DNA from: a virus
Direction: 5' to 3' (one strand)
IMG/VR virus record: IMGVR_UViG_3300009705_000137
Location: 1 to 22,577 of that record
DNA: 22,577 nucleotides
This document shows, one piece after another, positions 6,769-16,934 of the stretch; the stretch's first letter is position 1, and each line of letters starts with the position of its first letter. Under the pieces are notes generated by a model that saw only the letters and a program-made list of their open reading frames with translations, was not told the DNA's origin and ran no database searches. A program made the position numbers and the translations under genes.

Positions 6769-7302
6769 ATGTCAACAACAAATAAGTTAGCAGAAGTTAT
6801 AAGAAAGATTGTTCGTGAAGAAGTTCGAAAAGAAGTTCGACAAGCATTAAATGAACAACGAAAACCAAAGGTTACAAAAAACGAATTCAACACCGGCTTA
6901 AAGCACGCACTTGGTTTAGTGGATGGCGCTGAGCGGAGAGCAAGAGCACCAAAAAAGCAAACTCAGTATACTAAGAATAATATGTTAAACGATATTCTCA
7001 ACGAAACTGCAGGAGATATAGCTACAGGAAACACAAGTAGATTAAGTGGTGATACTGTAGAATATCCATCAATGGGAGGTAATACACTTACATCAGGTAA
7101 TGCCCCGACATTTGATAGAAAATCATTAGCTGCAAAGATGGGATACGGTGATACAGCACAAGGAGGTACACCATCAATTCAAGAAATGGTTCCTACAAGA
7201 AATACAAGCGGTGGTGTATCTCACACTACACAAGTTGATCCATCTGTTGAAAAAGCTTTAACACGAGATTATAGTGAATTAGTTAAGAAATTTAAGAAAT
7301 AA
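6769..7302 (+). CDS. Conserved hypothetical protein with charged N-terminal helix
   Basis: This encodes 177 residues with a strong Shine-Dalgarno sequence (AGAGGAGAAG) before ATG 6769. The first 32 residues form an alternating charged helix (KIVREEVRKEVRQALNEQ), likely coiled coil. The remainder is low in hydrophobic residues, rich in Gly/Ser/Thr/Asn and probably extended or disordered. It ends in a short basic helix (YSELVKKFKK). It lies between the spike-associated gene and gp25, three bases before the latter, and is probably a baseplate or assembly factor. Comparable proteins with a similar N-terminal helix occur in marine T4-like phages; I cannot name a function. Confidence 0.65.
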   Translation: MSTTNKLAEVIRKIVREEVRKEVRQALNEQRKPKVTKNEFNTGLKHALGLVDGAERRARAPKKQTQYTKNNMLNDILNETAGDIATGNTSRLSGDTVEYPSMGGNTLTSGNAPTFDRKSLAAKMGYGDTAQGGTPSIQEMVPTRNTSGGVSHTTQVDPSVEKALTRDYSELVKKFKK

Positions 7303-7304
7303 TT

Positions 7305-7736
7305 ATGGCAAATTTATTTGGTAGAGAAGATGTAGCACTAGGAATTGCCCTACCATTTGGACCGGGAGTGTCTGATTTTAAGTTAAATTATACTACCCTA
7401 GATCAAGCTAAAACTAATATTGTAAACTTATTACTAACACATAAAGGTGAGCGATTTATGCAGCCTGATTTTGGTACTAATTTACGACGGTTTTTATTTC
7501 AACCAAATAATCGAGTACTTGAAGGTGAGTTGCAAAATGAAATAATGGATACAATAAAATTTTGGCTACCATTTGTTAAAGTTAAAGATATAACAGTAGA
7601 CAAAAGTATAGAAAATATAAATCAATATAAAATAAATATAACCTTAACTTTTTCAGTAAAAGATGATATAACTGAATTTACCTCAGTAACATTTAATTTT
7701 GGGTCAAACGGTGAAGTAGGTGTAATAAATTTATAG
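7305..7736 (+). CDS. 25: Baseplate wedge protein gp25
   Basis: This 143-residue protein has the size of T4 gp25 (132 residues) and carries the family signature LLLTHKGERFMQPDFGTNLR, followed by RFLFQPNN. gp25 is a wedge component that contacts the sheath initiator end of the tail and is conserved across phage tails and type VI secretion (TssE). The domain covers about residues 15-135. The gene is followed immediately by gp6, as in many T4-like phages. It ends in TAG with only six bases before the gp6 ATG. The gp6 frame is in phase, so readthrough would give a gp25-gp6 fusion with no further stop before codon 169 of gp6. Confidence 0.9.
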   Translation: MANLFGREDVALGIALPFGPGVSDFKLNYTTLDQAKTNIVNLLLTHKGERFMQPDFGTNLRRFLFQPNNRVLEGELQNEIMDTIKFWLPFVKVKDITVDKSIENINQYKINITLTFSVKDDITEFTSVTFNFGSNGEVGVINL

Positions 7737-7742
7737 GAAGAT

Positions 7743-9629
7743 ATGGCAACAATAAACGAAAAAATATCAAAAGATATAAAATATATTGGAAAGGATTTTC
7801 CAACAATTCGTAAGAATTTAGTAGATTTTGCTAAAACCTACTACCCAACTACGTTTAATGATTTTAATGAAGCATCTCCAGGTATGATGTTCCTTGAAAC
7901 AACAGCGTATGTAGGTGATTTATTAAGTTTTTACCTTGACAAGCAATTTAAGGAAGCCTTACTACCGTATGCATCTGAACGAAAGAATATAAACGCATTA
8001 GCACAATCACTAGGGTATAATCCTAAACAAGCAATAGCTGCTCAAGTAGAGGTAGATATATTTCAAACCATACCAGCTGTAGGATCTGGTGAAAATAATA
8101 AACCAGATTTTAGGTATTCACTAGCAATAAAAGGTGGTATGAAAGTTAAAGGTTCAAAAGGAACAACCTTTAGACGTAATCTACCAATTGATTTTAGCAT
8201 CTCAGGATCAGCTGACGAAACAGAAATATCTATTTTTTCAACTGATTAAACAACAGGTGAACCAACATATTACTTATTACGTAAGCGAAAGTCATTTGAA
8301 GCAGGAGCATCCTTAAAAGAAACATTCACAGTACGTCAAGCAGAAGCTTTTTTTAAAGTAGCACTCGCAAGAGATAATATTATAGAAATAGTTAATGTAA
8401 CAGACTCTGAAGGTAACATTTGGCATGAAGTTCCCTTTTTAGCTCAAGATATAGTGTTTAAGCAGATAGAAAATACACAATATATAGATCCAACTCTAAC
8501 TCAATATAATTCTGAAACACCCTATCTACTAAGACTTAAAAAGACGTCTAGACGATTTATAACACGTATTCGTGAAGACGGTAAACGTATACTCGAATTT
8601 GGTCCAGGAACCTCAACTAAACCAGATGAAGAAATAATACCTAATCCTATAAACGTAGGATCAACTCTCCCATCAGCTACTCCCATGAGTAGAACTTTTG
8701 TAGATCCATCAAACTTTATGTATACTAAAGCATATGGTCAAGCACCTGCTAATACCACATTAACAGTAGAATACACTATAGGTAATGGTCATAAAGATAA
8801 TGTTAAAACAGGAGACATAACAGCTATATCTTATGTAGATTATATTAGTGGTGGTCAAGGTTTAGATAACTCTTTATTTAATAATACTAAAGCCTCATTA
8901 GCTGCTACTAACCCAACTCCAGCACAAGGAGGTAGAGGAGCTGAGACATTAGAAGAAACACGTGACAATGCATTAGCGTTCTTTAACGCACAGGGTAGGG
9001 TAGTAAGTAAAGATGATTATATGATTAGAACTCTAACAATGCCATCTCAATACGGATCAATAGCTAAAGTATATGTTACACAAGATGAAAAACTAAATGT
9101 ATCACCAGGTAGTAGCCGAATACGAAACCCATTTGCAATAAACTTATACGTTTTATCACACGATGCTAATAAAAATCTAGTAGTAACTAATGACGCAACT
9201 AAATCTAACATAAAAAATTATTTATCACCATATAGACTACTAACAGATTCAGTTACTATTAAAAATGCATTTGTAATAAACATAGGTATAGATCTCGAGA
9301 TATTAACCTTACCTGGGTTTAACAGCAACGAGATATTATTAAAAAGTATTGACCTAATTAGGAAGTTCTTTTATATTGATAGAATGCAGATTAATCAACC
9401 TATTATCTTTGCAGACATATATACTGAGCTAGCTTCACTAATAGGTATACAGAGTATTATTAAACTCCAAGTATATAACTTGTGGGATGATCAAGACGGA
9501 TACTCTGGAAATGTTTATGATGTAAAACACGCAACGCGTGATGGTGTAATATACCCGTCACTTGACCCAAGCATATTTGAAGTAAAATACCCTGATTCAG
9601 ATATTAAAGCAAGGGTAGTATCAATATAG
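7743..9629 (+). CDS. 6: Baseplate wedge protein gp6, interrupted by an in-frame TAA
   Basis: The full frame encodes 628 residues if TAA at 8247-8249 (codon 169) is counted as one residue, close to the 660 of T4 gp6. gp6 (the P2 gpJ family) forms the core wedge ring with gp7 and gp25. The N-terminal part carries the family-like segment FNEASPGMMFLETTAYVGD, LLSFYLDKQFKEA and NALAQSLGYNP. After the stop the frame continues with TTGEPTYYLLRKRKSFEAG, then a central beta-rich part and SKDDYMIRTLTMPSQYGSIAK. The C-terminal region has INQPIIFADIYTELASLIGI. No ATG, GTG or TTG occurs in frame for 68 codons after the TAA, so a simple restart would lose a large conserved block. AGGAAG precedes the ATG. 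Confidence 0.85.
8247..8249 (+). other. In-frame TAA inside gp6
   Basis: The TAA lies between FSTD and TTGEPTYYLL in an otherwise continuous conserved frame. There is no shift of frame. The TAA is one substitution from CAA, GAA or AAA. The lost residue cannot be named from this sequence alone. Confidence 0.9.
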
Positions 9630-9639
9630 GAGCATATAA

Positions 9640-10809
9640 ATGATTAAATCTTACTACGCAGAAGTTGATAATACTATATACGAAAAAACATCAAGCATGA
9701 ATACTGGTGCTGATGCAGCATTAGAGCTAAGTAAAGTATCTTCATCTAGAGGTGTATATACATCTCGTATATTAATTAAATTTCCACTAGCTAGTATAAG
9801 CGAGTCAGTTCGAACTGGAGATATTATAAATCCTAAATATTATTTGAATCTATACCAATCCAACGCTATAGAGATGCAACCAGAATACAATATAATATCA
9901 TTTGCAGTATCTAACTCATGGGATGCAGGAGCAGGGAGAAAGATAGATCCAGTAAGCAGGTATGGATATATCAAGCAAGGTTCATCATGGGCGTATCGAG
10001 ATAAACGACATCCAGAAACAGAGTACCTTATAAGTAAAGATACTCAATGGACGTCTGCATCACTATATGCAAACAACAAACCAAATGCAGATTCAACGAT
10101 GATATACTCGAGTGTTACAGGTGGAGGTACCTGGTACTCAGATTATTATGCATCTCAATCTTTTGAATACGATTCTACAGATTTACGAATGGATGTAACA
10201 CCTGTAGTTAATTTTCTTATAGGAACAGGAAGTGCATATTCAGGTATCTCAAAAATGAAAGCAGATGGAAAGAATGATGGATTTATCTTACTACGATCAG
10301 GCTCTCAAGAATCAAACAGTACTAATTATGGTAATCTACAATTCTTCTCACGAGAAACTAATACAGTATACCAACCACGACTTGAAGTGGTACATGACGA
10401 CTCATCATTTATACCTGGAGATTTATCTGAATTAATCTCGGATGAAAGTGTAGTATATCTTAAAAATCTTAAGCATGAATATTCATGTAAAGAGGAACCG
10501 AAAATTAGAATAGTAGGAAGAGATCGTTACCCAACAAAAACCTTCTCTACTGAATCAAACTATAAATCAATAAAGTATTTACCAACATCATCATATTACG
10601 GAGTGAAGGATGCACTAACAGATGAATTTGTAGTACCATATAGCTTCCTTGGAACTAAATTAAGTTGTGATTCAAGCGGTAATTATATGAAAATGGATAT
10701 GGGGTCATTTATGCCTGAACGGTATTATAAATTATGCTTCCAAGTTACTCAATCTGACGCATCGGTTGTAATATATGACGAGAACTTTTATTTTAAGGTT
10801 AATAGATAA
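9640..10809 (+). CDS. Beta-rich structural protein after gp6
   Basis: This 389-residue protein is rich in Ser, Tyr and Thr. The first 230 residues look like an all-beta, DNRLRE/TGFb-propeptide-like domain: it starts with a segment reading AEVDNTIYEKTSSMNTGAD, followed by RILIKFPLASI and LRMDVTPVVNFL. The C-terminal 120 residues (from LSELISDESVVYLKNLKHEY) contain RIVGRDRYPTKTFST and end in YYKLCFQV...DENFYFKV. The second half resembles structural proteins of marine T4-like phages encoded near gp6 and gp7. An AGGAG precedes the ATG by eight bases. The stop overlaps the next ATG as TAATG. A baseplate or fibre-attachment role is inferred from position and fold type. Confidence 0.65.
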   Translation: MIKSYYAEVDNTIYEKTSSMNTGADAALELSKVSSSRGVYTSRILIKFPLASISESVRTGDIINPKYYLNLYQSNAIEMQPEYNIISFAVSNSWDAGAGRKIDPVSRYGYIKQGSSWAYRDKRHPETEYLISKDTQWTSASLYANNKPNADSTMIYSSVTGGGTWYSDYYASQSFEYDSTDLRMDVTPVVNFLIGTGSAYSGISKMKADGKNDGFILLRSGSQESNSTNYGNLQFFSRETNTVYQPRLEVVHDDSSFIPGDLSELISDESVVYLKNLKHEYSCKEEPKIRIVGRDRYPTKTFSTESNYKSIKYLPTSSYYGVKDALTDEFVVPYSFLGTKLSCDSSGNYMKMDMGSFMPERYYKLCFQVTQSDASVVIYDENFYFKVNR

Positions 10810-12296
10810 TGGCAGCATCAAGATCAAATAGAAGCTCAGCTCCCATAATGAGAGATACAGGTAAGCAAGCGACATCTCCGGTAACGAGGAATACAGGAAC
10901 TGATGTACGAGCTCCAGTATACAAATCTATCCAAAAAGCTCCAGCACCAGTAGTACCACGTCCAGTAGTTAGATCTAAACCTATAGCTAACCCTGTTGCA
11001 AAAGCTCGTGAAATTGCAGTTAGAAGTAAAACACCGATAGAAAAAGCTAGAGCAACTATATCACCTGTACTACCAGTTAGACCAATAATACCTGAACCTG
11101 TACCTACACCGAGACAGCCATTCGGATGCGGAACACCAGGCGCTGGAGATTGGGGTTTAGCTGCAGCAAGAAACGCAGATCTAAGAGAAAATAGCAAAAT
11201 AATAAAGGGCGGTAAAGTAGTATTTGTAGAACCACCTTTTTGGTACGTGAATGTTATGCTGATAAACCCACAGCTTAAAATACCAACCCCACAAGCCGTT
11301 CCTTGCCCTAACCCTAAATTTATTGCACAGATACCCCCAAAACCTCCAATTCCAGATCTAGCTGCTCCTATAACTGAATCAATTATATCAAAAGTTGTAG
11401 ATAAGATAATAGAAGACTCTAAAGAAGTCGTTAAGGAAGTAGAGTCAAAACAAGAGCCGGTTAGAGAGCCTGTTGTTATAACACAGGATCTAGTAAGACC
11501 ACCAGCACCTATAACACCTGTTGAAGTTGTATTACAAAACGGAGCAGCGTGTCAAAAAGATGTTATAATACCTACTATTAATATAGTTAATGAAATTAAT
11601 GTTGATTTAGATTTCCAAGCAGGGGACATAGCTGTAGAATCATATCTAAACATTGAAATAGCTGAGGAGATTGAGCTAGTTGGAGGGTGTACTGATCCAG
11701 ACGCACTAAACTATGATCCAGCAGCTCAGATTCAAGTTGAAGGCTCTTGTGTATATGAACCACCACCAGAAGAAGAAGTAACATCTGAACCTGAACCAGA
11801 TGAACCTGTAGTACTAAATATACCAGAATATATACCGTTCATGTCTTCACATGGTGAAGTATTATTTACAGTGCCAAAATCCTTAATAGAGGATAGCGAA
11901 AATTCAGGAACTCCCTCAATGTTTACATTACCTAGCAAGGTAAAGATAGAGGCTGACCTCACCTTAGTTGAAGGTATTACGAGAAGCTCTACAGAAGATA
12001 GTGATATTATTGTATCTGAAGAACCTGTAGAGGTATCTAATAAAAAAGGTATACGAGAAATAGTAGGTGGTGAGTTAGCTAGCGACAATGTAACACTTTC
12101 AGAAAAAGATGTAATCATATACGGAGATCGAGAAAAAATAAAAACAGAATTAATAAGAAATAAATCAGGTGTAATCATATTATCCACAGAAGAAGATACA
12201 AAAATAGGTGTAGCTATGAGGTGCCAGTCATTTAAGTACAAAAAATATAAAAAGCATATTAACACAGAAATTAGTGAATTGTTAGGGAAGTTATAA
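10809..12296 (+). CDS. Proline-rich structural protein with a GCTDPxALNYDP motif
   Basis: This encodes 495 residues. Residues 1-105 are basic and Pro-rich (for example VVPRPVVRSKPIANPV), so probably extended. Around residues 290-316 is one copy of the calcium-binding-like motif GGCTDPDALNYDPAA followed by EGSCVY. That motif is common in surface proteins of Bacteroidota and in marine phage virion proteins. It is flanked by Pro/Glu-rich linkers, and the C-terminal 190 residues are mixed alpha/beta with no domain I recognise. The gene lies between two structural genes and is coupled to both by TAATG overlaps, so it is probably a baseplate-associated or surface-exposed virion protein. No enzymatic motif is visible. 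Confidence 0.6.
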   Translation: MAASRSNRSSAPIMRDTGKQATSPVTRNTGTDVRAPVYKSIQKAPAPVVPRPVVRSKPIANPVAKAREIAVRSKTPIEKARATISPVLPVRPIIPEPVPTPRQPFGCGTPGAGDWGLAAARNADLRENSKIIKGGKVVFVEPPFWYVNVMLINPQLKIPTPQAVPCPNPKFIAQIPPKPPIPDLAAPITESIISKVVDKIIEDSKEVVKEVESKQEPVREPVVITQDLVRPPAPITPVEVVLQNGAACQKDVIIPTINIVNEINVDLDFQAGDIAVESYLNIEIAEEIELVGGCTDPDALNYDPAAQIQVEGSCVYEPPPEEEVTSEPEPDEPVVLNIPEYIPFMSSHGEVLFTVPKSLIEDSENSGTPSMFTLPSKVKIEADLTLVEGITRSSTEDSDIIVSEEPVEVSNKKGIREIVGGELASDNVTLSEKDVIIYGDREKIKTELIRNKSGVIILSTEEDTKIGVAMRCQSFKYKKYKKHINTEISELLGKL

Positions 12297-15200
12297 TGCC
12301 ATTAGATCAATACGCAAATACAGAGCAGATATTATCTGCTAACGGTCAGTCTATAGCTCAGTACTACACAACAGTAGACTTAGAGGATCTAGATATGACG
12401 TACGGGTATATGCAAAATCCTTTGTTTGGAAAGAGCATGTATGACAGAGTGGAAATGCATGTTTATGATCTAAACAATAACCACTTATTTTCGACTCACG
12501 AAGTTAATGACTGGAAAGCTGATAAAGCAGACTCAGAAGGAACTCCAACTGTAACTCTATCATTTTATAAAAACCTAACAGACTTAGGATTTAAAAACGG
12601 AACATTTATTACCGTATATAATTTTCACCGTGATGCTGTAGGAAAGCCAACAGGCCCTAAGCTTAGAGTACACTCAATCAGTAAAGATAGAACTGAGGTT
12701 CGATTAGTTCCAACAGAAGATGTTTTTGAAGATGAAGACCTCACACCAGAATTAGATGAGTTCGTTAGTAGATTAGAAAAATTAAAAAATACATCATCAG
12801 GTACAGGTCCTTTCAAGCACGCAGCAATATCTAACAATCCAATATGGACTCAAGTACAAATTAATTTTGGGTTTAATAAAATACACACAGCAACTTCTTG
12901 GGTAGTAGACGATATATTTCCTCCTGACCCGGATACACCACACACAATACTATTAAAGCTTTACCAACCACTGCCTAATAATATTAAATTTAAAGATAAA
13001 TGCTGGTTAGTTGCAGAAGCAACACAGCCTGTTATAAATAAAGTTTTATTAGATGTCCCTATCTTAAGAGGTGCTAACTCCCTATCAGGTCCAAACTTTG
13101 ATTTAAGGTTAAATACCACCGCCAGAGTAGATACAGGATTCAAATCCCGCGATCAATTATTAGGAACAGACTCAGACGTACGTGCAGAAATATTAAATAA
13201 TTTCAGCTCAAGCTTAGACGGTGTACGTCTTAATATAGATTACAGTTGTTTTGAAAACTATATACGATTTAGTTCAGCTGAAAAACGTATTGATAACTTT
13301 GTAGAAAAATTAAAACTTATTAGTGGTTATGATTCTCAAGCTCGAAAGTTTGATTATAGCGATCACCCTGCACAGGATATATACATTTATGAATACACAG
13401 GATCTCTAGGTACTAAATATGTTAAACAATATCAAAAAAGGTGGGTAGATAGAAAAGTTAAATTAATAAACGAGTTTGATGATTTTGAAAAATGGCTTTA
13501 TTTTGAGAGTGGATCTAAAAGCAAGTATATTACATCAACCGGTTCACGTGAGGGAGGGAGCCTTGATTGGTCTAGATCAGTAATTACTCCATTTCCTAAA
13601 CTGTCTGGTTCATTAAGAAATGATCTATGGACAGAAGATTATTATGACTGGAATCTTGATCAATTATTTGATTGGGCAGTTCACGCTGTATTTCTTCCAG
13701 GACCCAATTATGAACTATTAAATGTTTCTCATTCTAAATCAACAGACTGGAAGGCTGTATCAATAGCATCAGCTAGTAAATACGATAAACAAAACCCTAA
13801 TATATTAAGAAAAACCACTCCTGAATTCATAAACGATACAGGTAAAGATTCTAATGATACATATTTAAACTTTTTAGATCTAACAGGCCAAGCGCATGAT
13901 ATTTGGTGGACATATACAAAACATTTTACAGACGTAAGTAGTAGACAGCATAATACGAATTATGAAAATAAAAATGGGTTATCTGATGATCTAATATACC
14001 ACGTAGGTAAAGCAAGTGGTATAGATTTAATAGAAGGTGATCCTAATCAAGATTTATGGCAGTACAGGATAGGTAAAACTGCGGATGGTAAAATATACCA
14101 AAACATACCAACTGGTTCAATAAAGACTATGACCAGTAAGCAGCGTACATCTGAAACCTGGAGACGACTCCTTAATAATTTACCATTATTATTAAAATCA
14201 AAGGGAACAACAATAGGTACAAGAGGGTTAATAAACTGCTACGGTATCCCAGAATCAGTTTTACCGATATATGAATACGGGTCTAGCAAAAAAACAGAGC
14301 AAAGTGTATTGTATGAAAACGCTAATTTTAATTATTGTTTGAATTTTCATCAAAGCCAATCTATATCAACATATTGGGGCCCTCACAGCAAGACACAAGG
14401 TAAAGTAACAGGTAGTGCTATAACCCCTAATGGAGTAGAGTTTAGAATTTGGCCATCACCTACAACTTTGAATTATAGCCAATCATTATGGCAAGTTAAT
14501 AATGATGTAGGAGTTATACTACATAGAAGCCACTCATCTGCAATAAAACCTAATGGACAACCAGAAGGGTTCACAGATTACGGTCATTTCAGTATAGTAA
14601 TATCTAGCTCAATTTTACAAAACGACACTAAGCAAGGATACGTATCAGCATCAACTCAAAAAGCTAAAATATTTGAAAAAACTAATACAAGAGAGCAAGG
14701 TGATGGTTGGTGGACTATAATGGTTAACCGGAAAGCAGATCCTAATCCAGTTAAGAATGGTGCGTATCATAGCAGTAGTAATTTTAATTATGAATTAGTA
14801 GCTATGCGTAGTGAGTACGGAGTTATAGATCAAGCTGTATCTTCAAGCTTTGTCGTTTCAGGAACTGTAGGAGGAACGCGCTGGTCATCATCATTAAATG
14901 ATGCTTGGTCAGGTAGCCTTGAAGAACATAATAACAATAGTGTGAATACCGCCAAGAGATCATATTTTGGTGGATATATTACCAATAATATTCCACCTGC
15001 ACTATCATGGCCACAGTGCTGGGGTCATGGAGCTTTTGGAAGACCGTTTAGCGGCTCTATGCAAGAAGTTAGATATTATGCTCGACCTTTATCTCAATCA
15101 GTACTAAGAGATCATACCTTATCCCCTGAGATGTACTCATCTAATACTGCTGCATCAACATTTGATGATCTATTAGCTCGCTATAAACTAAATACCAAAG

Positions 15201-16909
15201 CAAATCACTGGTCTGGAAGTGTATTAAATCCAAACCCGTCTTCTTCTACAGGTATTGAAAGCTTCCATCCAGATCAGAGAACTGGTAGCAGAAACTGGAG
15301 TAATGTACCACCTAAATATGAATTACGAGCTGAAGCAAATAATTATCCAAACACATCAGATTACTATGGATATACTGAGGAAGTATTTTATACTAATACA
15401 CCTGAAGCTGGTCCTAACTCATATACGAGTAATAAAATTAGATCGGAACAAAATAACTTATTACGTCAATTAAGTCCAACTGCACGTGCTGAAAAACCAG
15501 CAAGTGATAAATACTCTCTAGATAGTAATAAGCTAGGTATATACTTCTCACCAACTGATCAAATTGATAAAGATATATTTGATCACATAGGAGGTGTACC
15601 TTTAGATAATTATTTAGGAGATCCAAAAGAAGAATTTGAAGATTCATATAGTGAATTAAAAAAATTAAATAGAACTTATTGGAAAAAATATAATAACACT
15701 CAAAATAAACAAGCATATCTAGATCAATTAAAATTATATGATATGTCATTATTTACAATGTTAGAGAATATGCTACCAGCTAGAGCAAATGCAGAATTAG
15801 GTGTTGTTATTAAACCACATTTTATAGAACGCTCAAAGTTACCAAGCAGAGGAAAAATTACAGTAACAGGTGATGGTAAAACACAAAATATTGCAACTAC
15901 AGCAGCTTCATTTATAAAACTTAAAAATCCTACAACGACTGTCAATAATAGGACTCGAGTTACACAGACAGGGTTTAATATACAACCACAAACAATAACT
16001 GGTAGAGTTGGTAAGGTATTGAAACCGCCAACTAAAACAGGTACCTCAACTGCCAAAAAAGGTACTACTACTACTGCAGATAGCAGCCAAATAGAGACGA
16101 AGTATAACTCAATTCTAAAAAGCTTCACTGCAACTACACAACAAAATACACCAGGAGGTACATCCAATTTTATTGGTAGAAATTCACCGAAAGAAAATAG
16201 TACAACAATAAACGGTGTAATTGGTACACACGACGCTCCAATTATAGTTCTATCATCACAACCAGCTAAGAATGTAGGTAAAGGCGAAGCTAGAATAATA
16301 CAGAATAACGAGAGCAGTGTAGTATCACATACAGGAGTAGCTTCGTTTGTTGGAACAGGTAGTGTTTTATATGATTTCGATCTACAAGAGATATGTGGTA
16401 CCATGAATGTTAGAAGTTTAACAAATATAGATGGTGTTACAAAAACACCATATACACGTACAAGTTTAATAAAGAAAATGGTACCTGTATTAGGTGTTAT
16501 GACTCACCAGGGAGGGTATATAACTGCTTCAACCCCTACTTATAGATCAGAACCAACTGCATCACATATATGTGCATATAGACGTTCAGAAATTTATAAA
16601 GGTGCAACATATTACTATTCAAGTACCGTAAGCGCATCACGCGGTAAACTATACGAAACAGGAGGTTCAGTTAATATATGGGCATACAGCCAATCACTTA
16701 AATGGGCCGAAGTTCAAGATTATAATCTGAAAGGTTCAGAAGGAGTATCTAGATTAAGATACAAAGGCGCACAATTAGAAGCAGCTGATTTTAATATAAA
16801 CAGTAAAGCAACACCAGATAACGGGCCAGTAGTATCATTTACAATAGGTGATCCAAACAAATTAATAAGCTCTGATGCAGGCTTTGGTGGAAACTTAAGT
16901 ATTGAGTAA
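12296..16909 (+). CDS. 7: Giant baseplate wedge protein, gp7/P2 gpI-like, with LamG-like insert
   Basis: This protein has 1537 residues; T4 gp7 has 1032. Residues about 619-662 contain SETWRRLLNNLPLLLKSKG followed by TTIGTRGLINCYGIPE, the signature of the P2 gpI/TIGR02242-type tail protein that corresponds to gp7. The location downstream of gp6 agrees. Residues about 690-945 look like an inserted LamG/concanavalin-like domain ending in FSGSMQEVRYYARPLSQSV. Residues about 1080-1190 hold a block recurring in marine phage structural proteins (GIYFSPTDQIDKDIFDHIGG, then LPARANAELGVVIKPHFIER). A Thr/Ser/Asn-rich linker and a beta-rich C-terminal domain follow. The frame is uninterrupted over 4.6 kb. 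The start overlaps the preceding stop as TAATG, with AGGGAAG upstream. The gp7 assignment is inference from the gpI-like motif and gene order. Confidence 0.65.
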   Translation: MPLDQYANTEQILSANGQSIAQYYTTVDLEDLDMTYGYMQNPLFGKSMYDRVEMHVYDLNNNHLFSTHEVNDWKADKADSEGTPTVTLSFYKNLTDLGFKNGTFITVYNFHRDAVGKPTGPKLRVHSISKDRTEVRLVPTEDVFEDEDLTPELDEFVSRLEKLKNTSSGTGPFKHAAISNNPIWTQVQINFGFNKIHTATSWVVDDIFPPDPDTPHTILLKLYQPLPNNIKFKDKCWLVAEATQPVINKVLLDVPILRGANSLSGPNFDLRLNTTARVDTGFKSRDQLLGTDSDVRAEILNNFSSSLDGVRLNIDYSCFENYIRFSSAEKRIDNFVEKLKLISGYDSQARKFDYSDHPAQDIYIYEYTGSLGTKYVKQYQKRWVDRKVKLINEFDDFEKWLYFESGSKSKYITSTGSREGGSLDWSRSVITPFPKLSGSLRNDLWTEDYYDWNLDQLFDWAVHAVFLPGPNYELLNVSHSKSTDWKAVSIASASKYDKQNPNILRKTTPEFINDTGKDSNDTYLNFLDLTGQAHDIWWTYTKHFTDVSSRQHNTNYENKNGLSDDLIYHVGKASGIDLIEGDPNQDLWQYRIGKTADGKIYQNIPTGSIKTMTSKQRTSETWRRLLNNLPLLLKSKGTTIGTRGLINCYGIPESVLPIYEYGSSKKTEQSVLYENANFNYCLNFHQSQSISTYWGPHSKTQGKVTGSAITPNGVEFRIWPSPTTLNYSQSLWQVNNDVGVILHRSHSSAIKPNGQPEGFTDYGHFSIVISSSILQNDTKQGYVSASTQKAKIFEKTNTREQGDGWWTIMVNRKADPNPVKNGAYHSSSNFNYELVAMRSEYGVIDQAVSSSFVVSGTVGGTRWSSSLNDAWSGSLEEHNNNSVNTAKRSYFGGYITNNIPPALSWPQCWGHGAFGRPFSGSMQEVRYYARPLSQSVLRDHTLSPEMYSSNTAASTFDDLLARYKLNTKANHWSGSVLNPNPSSSTGIESFHPDQRTGSRNWSNVPPKYELRAEANNYPNTSDYYGYTEEVFYTNTPEAGPNSYTSNKIRSEQNNLLRQLSPTARAEKPASDKYSLDSNKLGIYFSPTDQIDKDIFDHIGGVPLDNYLGDPKEEFEDSYSELKKLNRTYWKKYNNTQNKQAYLDQLKLYDMSLFTMLENMLPARANAELGVVIKPHFIERSKLPSRGKITVTGDGKTQNIATTAASFIKLKNPTTTVNNRTRVTQTGFNIQPQTITGRVGKVLKPPTKTGTSTAKKGTTTTADSSQIETKYNSILKSFTATTQQNTPGGTSNFIGRNSPKENSTTINGVIGTHDAPIIVLSSQPAKNVGKGEARIIQNNESSVVSHTGVASFVGTGSVLYDFDLQEICGTMNVRSLTNIDGVTKTPYTRTSLIKKMVPVLGVMTHQGGYITASTPTYRSEPTASHICAYRRSEIYKGATYYYSSTVSASRGKLYETGGSVNIWAYSQSLKWAEVQDYNLKGSEGVSRLRYKGAQLEAADFNINSKATPDNGPVVSFTIGDPNKLISSDAGFGGNLSIE

Positions 16910-16934
16910 AATAAAGGTACTTTTATAGTTACAT

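Noticed and set aside
10799-11197. 132-residue minus-strand frame opposite the proline-rich gene
   Set aside because: It is antisense to a well-supported gene coupled to both neighbours by TAATG. Its composition reflects the reverse complement of Pro/Ala codons, and it shows no motif.
11732-12265. 177-residue minus-strand frame
   Set aside because: It is the shadow of the proline-rich gene, with no ribosome site or recognisable motif.
15724-16404. 226-residue minus-strand frame
   Set aside because: It lies inside the gp7-like gene. The translation is hydrophobic Val/Leu/Phe-rich, as expected from the complement of Thr/Asn/Lys-rich coding sequence.
16910-16930. Possible terminator hairpin around AAAGGTACTTTT
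   Set aside because: The stem has only about four base pairs with a tiny loop and no T-run in the right place.
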